From NCBI RefSeq assembly GCF_003545875.1, contig NZ_QHCS01000001.1, positions 1,251,501-1,315,500 of the forward strand: 64,000 nt of DNA, given 5' to 3'. Made by a program: the position numbers and the translations under genes. Source of the stretch: Leptospira stimsonii. Its GTDB lineage: Bacteria > Spirochaetota > Leptospiria > Leptospirales > Leptospiraceae. Positions 1 to 9,816 of the stretch are shown here, piece after piece (position 1 is the stretch's first letter; every line of letters starts with the position of its first letter). The notes beneath the pieces were generated by a model that saw nothing but the letters and a program-made list of their open reading frames with translations, made no database searches and was not told where the DNA came from.

Positions 1-308
1 TTTCCGGTCTCGCGTCCGTTTTTCCGGCGGGGACTCTCACAGGAGCTCCAAAAGTAGAATCGATCAAGTTGATTCGTAAGACGGAAGGTGATGAACGCGG
101 ACCTTACGGCGGAGTGATGGGATATTATTCTTTGGACGGAAGCTCTCAATTTTGCATTCTGATTCGGAGTCTTTTCAGGAACGGATCGTCCGCGTATTCG
201 AGAGCGGCATCGGGAATCGTCTTGGACTCGGTAGAAGATTTAGAATATCAAGAAATTCTAAATAAGTTGAAAGCAGTAAGAAAATCAATGGAGGAATTTT
301 TTATATGA
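1..308 (+). CDS. trpE: Anthranilate synthase component I, C-terminal end (partial)
   Basis: This is the 3' end of a chorismate-binding enzyme; the rest lies left of the window. The open frame starts at base 3 and reads through FPAGTLTGAPK and then RGPYGGVMGYYSLDG, both hallmark motifs of the TrpE/PabB catalytic core, and ends with the conserved SxxE/NK region. The partner enzyme makes anthranilate (TrpE) or aminodeoxychorismate (PabB) from chorismate with ammonia from the amidotransferase. Its TGA stop overlaps the ATG of the next gene (ATGA at 305-308), so the two subunits are translationally coupled. FPAGTLTGAPK favours TrpE, but PabB cannot be excluded from this fragment. Confidence 0.85.
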   Translation, partial: SGLASVFPAGTLTGAPKVESIKLIRKTEGDERGPYGGVMGYYSLDGSSQFCILIRSLFRNGSSAYSRAASGIVLDSVEDLEYQEILNKLKAVRKSMEEFFI

Positions 309-904
309 AAAGTTGTGTCGTTATCGATCATTACGATTCTTTCACATATAACCTTGTTCATCTATTGGAGGAGAAGTTAAGTGCTGGAGGTAGAAATTTT
401 CGGCTTTCGATCTTTCGCCAAGACGAAGTCGGATTAAACGAGATTCTCGCGGTCAATCCGACTCATATTCTTCTTTCCCCCGGTCCGGGAAATCCGGAAG
501 ATCCCGAATATTTCGGAGTTTCGGAGTCGGTTCTGAAAATTCGAAATCCTTACATCAAAATTCTGGGGGTTTGTCTCGGAATGCAAGGAATCGTCACTTC
601 ATTCGGAGGAAATCTTCGGAGATCGAAAATACCCTTTCACGGTAAGACCTCTCTGATTTCTCACGATCAACAGGGTGTGTTCTCGGGAATTTCAAAAGAA
701 ATTCGCGTTATGCGATATCATTCCCTGGAAGGAGTTTCCGAATCGTTACCGTCCTGTTTGGAAATTTCAGCCGAGGTCGAGGATGACGATCGTGTATTGA
801 TGGGCGTGAGGCATAAGATTCTTCCCATCGAAGGAGTTCAATTTCATCCCGAATCGTTTGCAACGGAAGGAGGTTATAGAATCGTGGAAAATTTTCTGAA
901 GTGA
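305..904 (+). CDS. trpG: Anthranilate/aminodeoxychorismate synthase glutamine amidotransferase subunit
   Basis: A 199-residue class I glutamine amidotransferase that supplies ammonia to the adjacent chorismate-binding subunit. Visible motifs are DHYDSFTYNLVHLLEE at the N terminus, LLSPGPGNPED for the oxyanion region, GVCLGMQ with nucleophile Cys90, and QFHPES with His181 and Glu183 completing the triad. Length is usual for TrpG/PabA. The ATG overlaps the stop of the upstream subunit gene by four bases. The amidotransferase may serve both tryptophan and folate synthesis, as in other bacteria with one copy. No other trp gene follows; the next gene is convergent. Confidence 0.93.
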   Translation: MKSCVVIDHYDSFTYNLVHLLEEKLSAGGRNFRLSIFRQDEVGLNEILAVNPTHILLSPGPGNPEDPEYFGVSESVLKIRNPYIKILGVCLGMQGIVTSFGGNLRRSKIPFHGKTSLISHDQQGVFSGISKEIRVMRYHSLEGVSESLPSCLEISAEVEDDDRVLMGVRHKILPIEGVQFHPESFATEGGYRIVENFLK

Positions 905-911
905 TGAGCAC

Positions 912-929
912 GCCGGGGCAAATCCCGGC
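912..929. terminator. Hairpin between convergent genes
   Basis: Perfect stem GCCGGG / CCCGGC with a 6-base loop lies eight bases after the trpG stop and before the end of the convergent kinase gene. There is no clear T-run, so Rho-independent termination is only probable. Confidence 0.5.
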
Positions 930-945
930 TTCTCAGCAAAGAATT

Positions 946-2640
946 TTAAGAATGATTCTTATCCAGTGAAAGAATGTAGTTGTTTAGAAGAATAGCTATC
1001 TCCTCTTTATGAAATGGTTTGCTGATATACTGATCCATCCCCGCCGCTAAACACGCATCCCTGTCCGACTGATTTGCGTTAGCCGTAATTGCGATGATGT
1101 AGGGTCGTTTGGATTGATTGGTATGTTGAGTTAGAATTTTCGCCGTATCGATTCCGCTCAACTCCGGCATCTGTATGTCCAAAAACAGAACGTCGGCCCC
1201 GTAGGTTTCGATATGGTGTAATGCTTCGATTCCGTTGGAGACGATTTTCGGAGTGTAGCCTAACTTTTCCAATACTCTTCTAATGAGCATCTGATTGATT
1301 TCGTTGTCCTCAGCGACTAAAATTTTCAGGTTGGGAGATAAGTTATCGTTTAGATGAAAGATCGATTTTTTTGGTTCGATCAAGAGCTCGGATTTTTCGG
1401 CGACCGGAAGGGGGCCGGAAACTTCAAAAACGCTTCCTCGGTTCATTACGCTCGTTGCCGTAAGTTTTAGATTCATCAGATTGCCAAGGTTTTTACTGAT
1501 GGCGAGGCCTAATCCGGTTCCTCCGTATTTTCTGGAAACCGAAGTGTCCGCCTGCGTGTAAGCTTGGAAAAGTTCGCGTAGTTTCGGTTCCGGAATTCCG
1601 ATACCTGTGTCTTTGACTCTGATTTCTATTTCCACCTGCTTGGAAGCGATCGGCTTTGTAGAGAGTTCCACGATGACACTCCCTTTTTCCGTGAACTTGA
1701 ATGCGTTCGATAGAAGATTGACTAGAATCTGTTTGAGACGATTGGGATCGGTGACTACGATGAGCGATTCGATTTTCCCGCTTTCCAGTTTGAATTCTAG
1801 ATTTTTGATCCGAGCGTCCATTTCGAAAAGGGAGAATACTTCTCTTAACAAATCCATTAAGTCGAACGCGATATTCTCAAACGTCATACGACCGGATTCT
1901 AATTTAGAAAAATCTAAAATATCGTTCAACAGGTTGAGAAGAAGTCGTCCACTTTTGCGAATCGTCTGAACGTAATCCTCTTGTTCGGTTAACAATTTCG
2001 TTTCCGCTAATAGATCGGTAACTCCCAGGATGCCGTGAACGGGAGTTCTGATTTCGTGACTCATATTCGCGAAAAACTGACTTTTAGAATTTTGTAGTTC
2101 TTCTTCTTTTTCGCTTAAACGAATCAGTTCGCGATTCTTTTTGATCAATTCCAAATTTGCGATTACCTGATCCGCGAGAACTTGAAGAATACTCTTTTGT
2201 TTTGCGTCTAACTTCTTCGGTTTTTGGTCGATTACGCACAGGGTTCCTATCATATAACCTTCCGGTGTTTTCAGAGGCGCACCCGCGTAAAAACGAATGA
2301 AGGGAGGTCCCAAGACGAGGGGATTGTTTTTGAAACGATCGTCCTCCAGCGCATCTTCCACTTCGAAAAGTTCCTCGTGAAGGATTGCATATTGGCAAAA
2401 TGAAATATTGCGAGGTGTTTCCTTGTCCTCCAATCCGATTTTGGCTTTGAACCATTGCCTATCCGTGTCGATCAGAGAAATTAGAGAAATGGAGGAATTA
2501 CAGATAAAGGCGGCGATTTGAATCAGAGAATCGAATTTTGCCTCCGGACCCGTATCCAAAATCTGATACTCCTTGAGAGCCTTGATTCGTTCGGCTTCGT
2601 TATCCGGAACCGGGGCTATGTTCTTTTTGAAAGAGTCCAT
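946..2640 (-). CDS. GAF-domain hybrid sensor histidine kinase
   Basis: A 564-residue cytoplasmic signalling protein. Residues about 20-165 form a GAF domain (the FDSLIQIAAFIC...GTLCVID pattern). A HisKA domain follows with the phospho-accepting His195 in ANMSHEIRTP. The ATPase domain carries LVNLLSNAFKFT (N box), VKDTGIGIP (G1) and KYGGTGLGLAISKNL (G2). A C-terminal receiver domain has the acidic pair in LVAEDNE, Asp488 in LFLDIQMPE and the Lys in SKPF. There is no membrane segment, so the GAF domain probably senses a soluble ligand or redox state. No separate response regulator is adjacent, so the output partner is unknown. Confidence 0.93.
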   Translation of the reverse strand: MDSFKKNIAPVPDNEAERIKALKEYQILDTGPEAKFDSLIQIAAFICNSSISLISLIDTDRQWFKAKIGLEDKETPRNISFCQYAILHEELFEVEDALEDDRFKNNPLVLGPPFIRFYAGAPLKTPEGYMIGTLCVIDQKPKKLDAKQKSILQVLADQVIANLELIKKNRELIRLSEKEEELQNSKSQFFANMSHEIRTPVHGILGVTDLLAETKLLTEQEDYVQTIRKSGRLLLNLLNDILDFSKLESGRMTFENIAFDLMDLLREVFSLFEMDARIKNLEFKLESGKIESLIVVTDPNRLKQILVNLLSNAFKFTEKGSVIVELSTKPIASKQVEIEIRVKDTGIGIPEPKLRELFQAYTQADTSVSRKYGGTGLGLAISKNLGNLMNLKLTATSVMNRGSVFEVSGPLPVAEKSELLIEPKKSIFHLNDNLSPNLKILVAEDNEINQMLIRRVLEKLGYTPKIVSNGIEALHHIETYGADVLFLDIQMPELSGIDTAKILTQHTNQSKRPYIIAITANANQSDRDACLAAGMDQYISKPFHKEEIAILLNNYILSLDKNHS

Positions 2641-2687
2641 TTAGTAAGACCTGACGAATTCTTTGCAGAATTTATATTAAATCAAGA

Positions 2688-3162
<475 letters not shown>

Positions 3163-3233
3163 GTAGAGTCCAATACTTCCGTAAAGAATAAGAATTTGCA
3201 CCGAGAACTGGGACATAAAGGAGAGTTCGATTT

Positions 3234-4118
3234 ATGAATCTAAGAAAAGTAAAAACGGTTCGACCTTCGTTGAGAGCGATGGAGGGAGGGGGATTCCCGG
3301 TGAGAAGACCTTTCCCGGTTCAAGACTTAATTCAGCTCGATCCGTTTTTGTTATTAGACGAGATGGGACCCGTAGAATACCAACCGGGAAAAGCGATCGG
3401 TGCGCCGGAGCATCCGCACAGAGGATTTGAAACTGTCACTTATTTATTGACCGGGGAAATGGAACACCGAGATTCTTGGGGCAATTACGGAAAATTAAGG
3501 GCAGGTGATGTCCAATGGATGACGGCCGGCTCCGGTCTGGTTCATTCCGAACTTCCATCCGATGAATTTCAGAAGAGCGGCGGTTGGATGCACGGATTTC
3601 AACTCTGGGTAAATCTTCCTTCTTCTCAAAAGATGAGCAAGCCGCGTTATCAAGATACGCCTTCGGAAAAAATTCCGGACGTGGAATCCCCCGATCACAA
3701 AACAAGAATTCGTGTGATCGCGGGCGAAGTGATGGGAACAAAAGCGGTTATCGAAACTAAAATTCCGATTCTCTATTATCACCTTCATCTGATTCCCGGT
3801 GCGGATATCACAATCCCGGTTCCGGAATCATACAACGTATTCGCGTTTCCTTTTTCGGGAGACGGAATTCTTCATACGGAAGAAGGGACGAGACCTGTGA
3901 AAGAAGGGGATATGGTTTGGTTTGAAAGAGGTAAAGGCGACGTACGTTTTTCTCTTCCTGAGAATTCTCCGAACGGTTGGGAATTCCTTTTGATCGGCGG
4001 CGAACCCGTGGAGGAACCCGTGGCGAGATACGGTCCTTTTGTGATGAACACACAGGACGAAATCTATCAGGCGTTTAACGATTTCCAAGCCGGAAAAATG
4101 GGAACCATACATTCGTAA
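3234..4118 (+). CDS. Pirin family protein
   Basis: A 294-residue bicupin. The pirin iron site is intact: His60 and His62 in the HPHRGFE motif, and His104 and Glu106 in GLVHSE, preceded by the signature GDVQWMTAGSG. Pirins are cytosolic Fe(II) proteins; some have quercetinase activity or act as redox-sensitive cofactors. The ATG follows AAGGAGAG at good distance. Length matches the family. No partner is obvious; the neighbours are an SRPBCC gene (divergent) and an OmpA-like gene. Confidence 0.92.
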   Translation: MNLRKVKTVRPSLRAMEGGGFPVRRPFPVQDLIQLDPFLLLDEMGPVEYQPGKAIGAPEHPHRGFETVTYLLTGEMEHRDSWGNYGKLRAGDVQWMTAGSGLVHSELPSDEFQKSGGWMHGFQLWVNLPSSQKMSKPRYQDTPSEKIPDVESPDHKTRIRVIAGEVMGTKAVIETKIPILYYHLHLIPGADITIPVPESYNVFAFPFSGDGILHTEEGTRPVKEGDMVWFERGKGDVRFSLPENSPNGWEFLLIGGEPVEEPVARYGPFVMNTQDEIYQAFNDFQAGKMGTIHS

Positions 4119-4193
4119 AATATTCTATTCTAATATAGAATCGATCTTCATGGGAGAAGAATTGTTCGTGAACGATGAAAACGGTTTTCGGAA

Positions 4194-4691
4194 ATGAACT
4201 TTTTTTCTCCCGATTCATTTTGGTTTTGGGTGATCCCGAGTTTATTCTTGGCAGGCGCTCTTTACGGTTTTGTTTTTTACAGGTCTCCTCGGAAAAAAAA
4301 ATCGATACGAAAAACACTCGAACCGAATCGATCTCCAATACAACAGAAAAATATTTCCGAAGACTCCGGACTCGTTCGACAAGGTTCCGTTTTTTTCGGC
4401 GCGGGTTCTTCCGAGCTGGACTCCGATTCTGTTCCATTCCTAGATCTTTTGGGAAAAAGTTTAAAAGAAAGAAAAGATTGGAAACTGCAAATCGACGGTT
4501 GGACGGACCGATTCGGAAATCCGGCAACCAATCGAAGATTGTCTTTCGAAAGAGCGAAACGCGTTCAAAGCTATCTTTGCGGGAGATGGGAGCTTTCCGC
4601 TTCTCAAATAAAAATTCAAGGAATGGGTGTGGAACCTCGATCCATCGGAGCCGATAAAGCGAGAAGGGCCGATTGGAAAATTATTTTATAA
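4194..4691 (+). CDS. Membrane-anchored OmpA-like peptidoglycan-binding protein
   Basis: 165 residues. A single hydrophobic segment (residues about 8-30, FWFWVIPSLFLAGALYGFVFY) is followed by a basic stretch and a linker. The second half is an OmpA C-terminal-like domain: GSVFFGAGSSELDSDS, then the diagnostic DGWTDRFGNPATNRRLSFERAKRVQSYL, in which the Asp and Arg positions of the peptidoglycan (diaminopimelate) binding site are kept. The protein is probably anchored in the inner membrane and touches the cell wall. It is short for the family. Confidence 0.75.
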   Translation: MNFFSPDSFWFWVIPSLFLAGALYGFVFYRSPRKKKSIRKTLEPNRSPIQQKNISEDSGLVRQGSVFFGAGSSELDSDSVPFLDLLGKSLKERKDWKLQIDGWTDRFGNPATNRRLSFERAKRVQSYLCGRWELSASQIKIQGMGVEPRSIGADKARRADWKIIL

Positions 4692-4786
4692 GCCGTTGTT
4701 TTCCATTTTTTAGTCGATTCTTACCTTGCAAAAGTTTTGGAAAAGAGTATGATCAATTTTTAAACCTAAAAATCTGGAGGTGAGCT

Positions 4787-5215
<429 letters not shown>

Positions 5216-5412
5216 ACGTATTCACGATGGAATGAGGGGATTCTTTTCGTTCTATCGTGTCGCTTTTTTCTTCCATTCTTCGCGCTATTTTTTCAGTTCG
5301 TAAGAATTTCGGTTCGAATTTTTAAACCGAAATACCGAGTGCAAATTCGGTCGCTTCCCTTTTGTATGGAAAAGGCGAACCCATTTCCTACATTTCGGAA
5401 CGTCCTCCTAAT

Positions 5413-6651
5413 ATGAATTCCAAATCCAAAGAACGAATCAAAGTTGCAGTCATCGGTGGCGGTGCCGCCGGATTTTTCGGCGCGATTCAAATCGCTTCAG
5501 GAAGCGATTGTTCGGTCACACTTCTCGAAAAAGGAAAACAATTTCTTTCCAAGGTGAGAATTTCCGGAGGAGGAAGATGTAACGTTACGCACCATTGTCT
5601 CGATCCCGAGCTTCTGAGCAAACATTATCCCAGAGGAGAACGAGAACTTCGTTGGGCTTTCGAGACCTTCGGCCCGAAAGATACGATTCGATGGTACGAG
5701 GAAAGGGGAGTTCTTCTCAAAACGGAACCCGACGGAAGAATGTTTCCGGTTACCGATTCTTCCGAAACAATTTTGCAGGCGTTGTTTCAGGAAGCAAAAC
5801 GGGTTGGAGTCAAGTTGGAAACCGAGATCGAGATTCATTCGGTAACTCCGAAGGAGAGCTCCAAGTTTGAAATCAAGCTCAAGTCCGGAGAAATATTAGA
5901 ATTTGATAAAATTCTTTTTGCGACCGGATCGGGGAGGAAGGCCTGGAATTGGTTGGAAGCGATGGGTCATACGATTCTTGATCCGGTTCCTTCTTTGTTT
6001 ACTTTTAAAATTTCAGATCGACGAATCGAAGAGCTTTCCGGTCTTGCCTTTGAAAAAACGGAATGCGCTCTTTCCGAATTCGGCTATTCGCAAATCGGTC
6101 CTTTGTTGATCACACACTGGGGATTGAGCGGACCTGCGATTTTGAAGTTATCGGCAAAGGGCGCGAGAGAATTGTTCGAGAATGAATACAATACGACTCT
6201 AAAAATCAACTTACTTCCCGGAATGAAAAAAGAAGAAGTTCGAAAAAAAATCGAAAAAGAGAAAGAACTTCATCCAGCAAAACTCATCAGCAATACACCC
6301 GTTTTGGGAATCCCGAGAAGATACTGGGAAAGAATATTAGAAATTCATTCTATAGGTTCGAGTAAAACCTGGTCCGGTTTATCATCGAAGGATTTACATT
6401 TGTTAACCGAAGAGTTGACGGATGCAAGATTTCAGATCCTCGGAAAGGGGGAATTTAAGGACGAGTTCGTAACCTGCGGAGGAGTCAGTCGGAAAGAAGT
6501 AAACTTCAAAACGATGGAAAGTAAGATTGTCCCCGGAATCTATTTTGCAGGAGAGGTTTTGGACGTGGACGGAGTCACGGGAGGCTTTAATTTTCAAAAC
6601 GCCTGGACGACTTCATATATCGCCGCGAAGGGAATTCTTTCTTCGTACTAG
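5413..6651 (+). CDS. BaiN/HI0933-like NAD(P)/FAD-dependent oxidoreductase
   Basis: 412 residues from the ATG at 5413; an upstream in-frame ATG (5362) would add 17 residues that lack family character. The N terminus has the dinucleotide-binding GGGAAGFFGA motif, then ISGGGRCNVTHH, which is diagnostic of the HI0933/YhiN flavoprotein family. The C terminus closes the FAD site with YFAGEVLDVDGVTGGFNFQNAW. The substrate is not known for most members. Its stop codon shares CTAG at 6648-6651 with the convergent VOC gene. Confidence 0.9.
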   Translation: MNSKSKERIKVAVIGGGAAGFFGAIQIASGSDCSVTLLEKGKQFLSKVRISGGGRCNVTHHCLDPELLSKHYPRGERELRWAFETFGPKDTIRWYEERGVLLKTEPDGRMFPVTDSSETILQALFQEAKRVGVKLETEIEIHSVTPKESSKFEIKLKSGEILEFDKILFATGSGRKAWNWLEAMGHTILDPVPSLFTFKISDRRIEELSGLAFEKTECALSEFGYSQIGPLLITHWGLSGPAILKLSAKGARELFENEYNTTLKINLLPGMKKEEVRKKIEKEKELHPAKLISNTPVLGIPRRYWERILEIHSIGSSKTWSGLSSKDLHLLTEELTDARFQILGKGEFKDEFVTCGGVSRKEVNFKTMESKIVPGIYFAGEVLDVDGVTGGFNFQNAWTTSYIAAKGILSSY

Positions 6652-6983
6652 AAGGGCCAAGGATCCGGATAAGAGGAATATCCGATCCGATTGCCGTCCA
6701 AATCGAGAAAGTATTTCGTATATTCCGTTTCTTGAATCCACTTTGGAAGACCGTTGATCGTGGAAGGTTCCAAGACGGAGGCGGAGAAGATCAGCGCCTT
6801 CGGCCCTTTCACGTTCGAATCCGATTCTATCATTAAAACGGCGGATCCCGATTGGAACCAAACGGAACGTAACGTTTTATCATCATTCAAGTGTTCCTTG
6901 ATCCTTTTGAGACCTGGAAGAGTTTCGTAAAAATCGGAGAGGTTTTTTACGTTCGGAGTTCCGATCGCAATATGATGGATCAT
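6648..6983 (-). CDS. VOC (glyoxalase/bleomycin-resistance) family protein
   Basis: 111 residues from the ATG at 6983. It begins MIHHIAIGTPNVKNLSDFYE, the standard first beta-alpha unit of a glyoxalase/VOC module, and ends with FLDLDGNRIGYSSYPDPW, where the metal-binding acidic/Gly-Asn region normally sits. One VOC module implies a dimer. The ATG overlaps the stop of the upstream acetyltransferase gene (ATGA, 6980-6983), so the two are co-translated. The C terminus overlaps the convergent flavoprotein gene by four bases. Substrate unknown. Confidence 0.8.
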   Translation of the reverse strand: MIHHIAIGTPNVKNLSDFYETLPGLKRIKEHLNDDKTLRSVWFQSGSAVLMIESDSNVKGPKALIFSASVLEPSTINGLPKWIQETEYTKYFLDLDGNRIGYSSYPDPWPF

Positions 6984-7258
6984 TTCGCTACGAGGTCCTG
7001 ATAATCGGGATGTCTTTCCAAAAACGTCGCCACGTAAGAACAACTCGGAACGATTTTTTTATCTAAGGAGCGAGCTTTATCCAATGTCGTTTTAACGAGA
7101 TCGGCGGCGATTCCTTTTCCTCTGAGTTCGGAAGGAACATACGTAGAAACCAAATCCCAAATATTCCCTTGATCCCTATAAAAGAGATGGGATTCGATCC
7201 CTTCAAAAACCGTATAAAACTTGAACTCTTTTTCGGAGTGAATGATATCGGAACTCAT
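6980..7258 (-). CDS. Small GNAT-like N-acetyltransferase (YjdJ/PF14542 type)
   Basis: 92 residues, the length of the short Gcn5-related acetyltransferase family that keeps only the acetyl-CoA-binding core. The signature is STYVPSELRGKGIAADLVK followed by KIVPSCSYVATFLERHPDY, both typical of this family (the RGKGI loop binds the CoA pyrophosphate). Translationally coupled to the VOC gene downstream. Acceptor unknown. Confidence 0.85.
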   Translation of the reverse strand: MSSDIIHSEKEFKFYTVFEGIESHLFYRDQGNIWDLVSTYVPSELRGKGIAADLVKTTLDKARSLDKKIVPSCSYVATFLERHPDYQDLVAK

Positions 7259-7370
7259 TCTTCTACTATAGGAAGTAGAATGGAATTAATCAAGAGAAAA
7301 CGAATTTTGACTTTCCATTTGTGAGAATCAATAGATTCTAAGTTTCTCAAAAACTCATTCAGGAAAACAA

Positions 7371-9092
7371 ATGAAATCGGAATCCTCTTCACTAAAGAAA
7401 GAAATACATTATGATTTTGATTATATCGTCGTTGGTTCCGGCTTTGGAGGAAGCGTTTCCGCTCTTCGACTTTCACAAAAAGGATATAAGGTGGCAGTCA
7501 TCGAATCTGGAAAACGCTGGAACAGCGCCGATTTTCCGAAAACGAATTGGAACTTGCGAAAGTTTCTCTGGTTTCCTAAACTTTTCTGCTTCGGAATTCA
7601 AAGAATCAACTTTTTGAACGACGTGATGGTTCTCAGTGGCGCGGGAGTGGGCGGCGGAAGTCTTGTCTACGCTAATACGTTGTATGTTCCCCCCGAACCG
7701 TTTTGGAAAAAAACGGTCGTTCACAAAATGGGAGGAAGAAAAACCATTCTTCCCTTTTATGAACTCGCAAAGAAGATGTTGGGTGTTGTGGAAAATCCGA
7801 GGACCTGGGAGCCGGACAAGTATATGCAGGAAACCGCAAAGACCTTCGGGATCGAGAGTTCGTTTATCAAAACACCGGTAGGCGTGCACTTTGGAAAGAG
7901 CGGTGTTGATCCGTATTTCGGCGGGGAAGGACCCGAAAGGAATTCCTGCAACGACTGTGGAGGATGTATGGTCGGTTGCAGATACAATGCGAAGAATACA
8001 TTGGATAAGAATTATCTTTACTTTGCGGAAAAAGCCGGCGCCGTCGTAGTTCCCGAAACGAAGGTAAGTAGACTGATTCCGTTAAGCGAAGACGGATCCG
8101 AAGGTTACGAACTTCAAACGGAAAAGACCACATCCATTTTCGGTTCTCCCAGAAGATCGTATAAGGCAAGAGGGGTCGTTCTTTCGGCGGGAGTATTGGG
8201 AACCTTGGGGCTTTTGTTGAAAATGAAAGAGGAAGGAATTCTGCCGAATCTTTCAAAACGTCTCGGACATATCGTACGAACCAACAGTGAGTCCTTAATC
8301 GGGGTAACTCTCAAGGATAAAAAGGCTGATCTTTCTCATGGAATCGCGATCACCTCGAGCGTTTTTCCGGACGAACATACGCACATTGAACCGGTGCGGT
8401 ATTCGAACGGATCCGACGCGATGAACGGCCTCGCGGCGGGAGTGATTGTCGACGGAGGCGGAAGTATTCCGAGGCAACTTCGATTTTTAATCGAGGTTCT
8501 TAAACACCCGGTCCATAGTATCAGTTTATTAAATCCGATCGGCTTTGCAAGGAGGACGATCATTCTGCTCGTGATGCAGACAGTCGATAATAGTATCGAG
8601 ATCATTCGTAAGAGAAGATGGATTTGGCCGTTTCAAAAATCGCTTTCCTCCACTCAGGAGACCGGAGAGAAAATTCCGACCTACATTCCCATCGCAAACG
8701 AATTCGCAAGAAGATTAGCGAAGATCACGAACGGAGTAGCCAGAAGTAGCATCAACGAAGCATTGCTCGATATCCCCGCCACCGCACATATATTAGGCGG
8801 ATGTAATATTGCGGAAACTCCGGAAGAAGGAGTTGTCGATCTTCAGAATCGGGTCTTCGGTTATCAAAATTTGAGGATCTGTGACGGCTCGATGATTCCG
8901 GCAAATTTGGGAGTAAATCCGAGTTTGACAATCACGGCCCTTTCGGAAAGAGCGATGTCCTTTGTCCCTCTTAAGGAAAAAGAAATTCATAGTTTCAAAT
9001 TTGAAAAGAGATGGGGAATCGTCGGCATTCTCGGAAAGACAAAAAATTCTTCTCCAAAGAAAAGGACGTCTGCGAAAAAAAAGAAAAAATAA
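7371..9092 (+). CDS. GMC family oxidoreductase (cholesterol-oxidase-like)
   Basis: 573 residues. The N terminus has the FAD-binding DYIVVGSGFGGSVSALRLSQKGYKV fold, then SGAGVGGGSLVYANTL. A cysteine cluster CNDCGGCMVGC with RYNAKNTLDKNYL follows, as in the cholesterol-oxidase/GMC subgroup. The C terminus has HILGGCNI and the conserved CDGSMIPANLGVNPSLTITALSERAM. The last dozen residues are a lysine-rich tail (SPKKRTSAKKKKK), possibly for membrane or nucleic-acid contact. Substrate is probably a sterol-like or long-chain alcohol, but this is inferred only from the family. Confidence 0.88.
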   Translation: MKSESSSLKKEIHYDFDYIVVGSGFGGSVSALRLSQKGYKVAVIESGKRWNSADFPKTNWNLRKFLWFPKLFCFGIQRINFLNDVMVLSGAGVGGGSLVYANTLYVPPEPFWKKTVVHKMGGRKTILPFYELAKKMLGVVENPRTWEPDKYMQETAKTFGIESSFIKTPVGVHFGKSGVDPYFGGEGPERNSCNDCGGCMVGCRYNAKNTLDKNYLYFAEKAGAVVVPETKVSRLIPLSEDGSEGYELQTEKTTSIFGSPRRSYKARGVVLSAGVLGTLGLLLKMKEEGILPNLSKRLGHIVRTNSESLIGVTLKDKKADLSHGIAITSSVFPDEHTHIEPVRYSNGSDAMNGLAAGVIVDGGGSIPRQLRFLIEVLKHPVHSISLLNPIGFARRTIILLVMQTVDNSIEIIRKRRWIWPFQKSLSSTQETGEKIPTYIPIANEFARRLAKITNGVARSSINEALLDIPATAHILGGCNIAETPEEGVVDLQNRVFGYQNLRICDGSMIPANLGVNPSLTITALSERAMSFVPLKEKEIHSFKFEKRWGIVGILGKTKNSSPKKRTSAKKKKK

Positions 9093-9095
9093 TCT

Positions 9096-9109
9096 TTAGA
9101 ATATTCTAA
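9096..9109. repeat. Palindrome TTAGAATATTCTAA, copy 1
   Basis: A perfect 14-base palindrome directly after the GMC oxidoreductase stop. The same word occurs at 13489-13502, also at a 3'-to-3' gene junction. Confidence 0.7.
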
Positions 9110-9120
9110 TATAATAATCG

Positions 9121-9157
9121 TTCCGGAAAACCGTGGATGAGGCCACGGTATCCGGAA
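9121..9157. terminator. Two-part hairpin between convergent genes
   Basis: Outer arms TTCCGGA/TCCGGAA (9121-9127, 9151-9157) and inner arms CCGTGG/CCACGG (9131-9136, 9143-9148) form a long hairpin between the ends of the GMC oxidoreductase and DoxX genes. No T-run is seen on either side. Confidence 0.55.
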
Positions 9158-9168
9158 GGAACTTCCAG

Positions 9169-9612
9169 TTAGTCGAGTTTTTCTTCGATCAAAGAATCGA
9201 TAGACGCTTTCCCGCCGCCTTTGATAAAAAGAACTACGGAAATTGCGATGATCAGGAGATGAAATTCGTATCCTTCCCCTTGTTGATTTCCGGCCCAATT
9301 GATGAAGAATCCGTTTGCGGTGTGAAAGGTCGCCGCACCGATCATGATGATTCCGATTCCGAGTGCGGAAAGTCTCGTAAAGAGTCCTAAGATTAAGCCG
9401 AGCGCCCCGAAGAATTCTCCAATGATTACGAGGAACGCAATCGGTGTTGGAATTCCGAGCCCGACTAAAAAACCTAGGGTTCCGGAGAAACCGTAACCGC
9501 CGAACCAACCCAAAACCTTCTGCGCTCCATGTGGGAACATGACAACTCCCGCTACTACTCTGAGAATAAGAGATCCTAGATCCGAATCTGTTTTAAAAAA
9601 TTTTTGAAACAT
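9169..9612 (-). CDS. DoxX family protein
   Basis: 147 residues with four hydrophobic segments and classic DoxX motifs: LILRVVAGVVMFPHGAQKVLGWFGG, then FLVIIGEFFGALGLILGLFTRL and an ATFHTANGFF stretch. AGGAGG precedes the ATG. Members are often induced under redox or thiol stress. A MarR regulator gene lies 200 bases upstream on the same strand and a candidate operator sits between them. Confidence 0.9.
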   Translation of the reverse strand: MFQKFFKTDSDLGSLILRVVAGVVMFPHGAQKVLGWFGGYGFSGTLGFLVGLGIPTPIAFLVIIGEFFGALGLILGLFTRLSALGIGIIMIGAATFHTANGFFINWAGNQQGEGYEFHLLIIAISVVLFIKGGGKASIDSLIEEKLD

Positions 9613-9681
9613 TTGAATTTCCTCCTAAAATGATTCCAAGTTTATATTTAGCCAATCTTTGATGCTAAATGATTTGAACGT

Positions 9682-9802
9682 AAAGTATATGAGTTTGTGG
9701 TTCGATGGAGATTTCATTGAATTCTTAAATGGATGCGGGAACTCCCAGCCAATGGAGATTCAAGTATTTCATCGGTAAATAATTTATACTCAAAGTATAT
9801 GA
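9682..9802 (-). promoter_or_regulatory. Candidate MarR operator region upstream of doxX
   Basis: A 15-base inverted repeat TATACTCAAAGTATA lies at 9785-9799, and the word AAAGTATATGA occurs both there (9792-9802) and at 9682-9692, about 70 bases before the doxX start. The TACT/AGTA half-sites resemble operators of redox-sensing MarR-type regulators. Binding is inferred. Confidence 0.5.
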
Positions 9803-9816
9803 TGTAAAAAAAAAGA

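Noticed and set aside
4175..4657. 160-codon plus-strand frame overlapping the OmpA-like gene
   Set aside because: A shadow frame: Arg/Ser-rich composition and no family; the OmpA-like frame has the recognisable domain.
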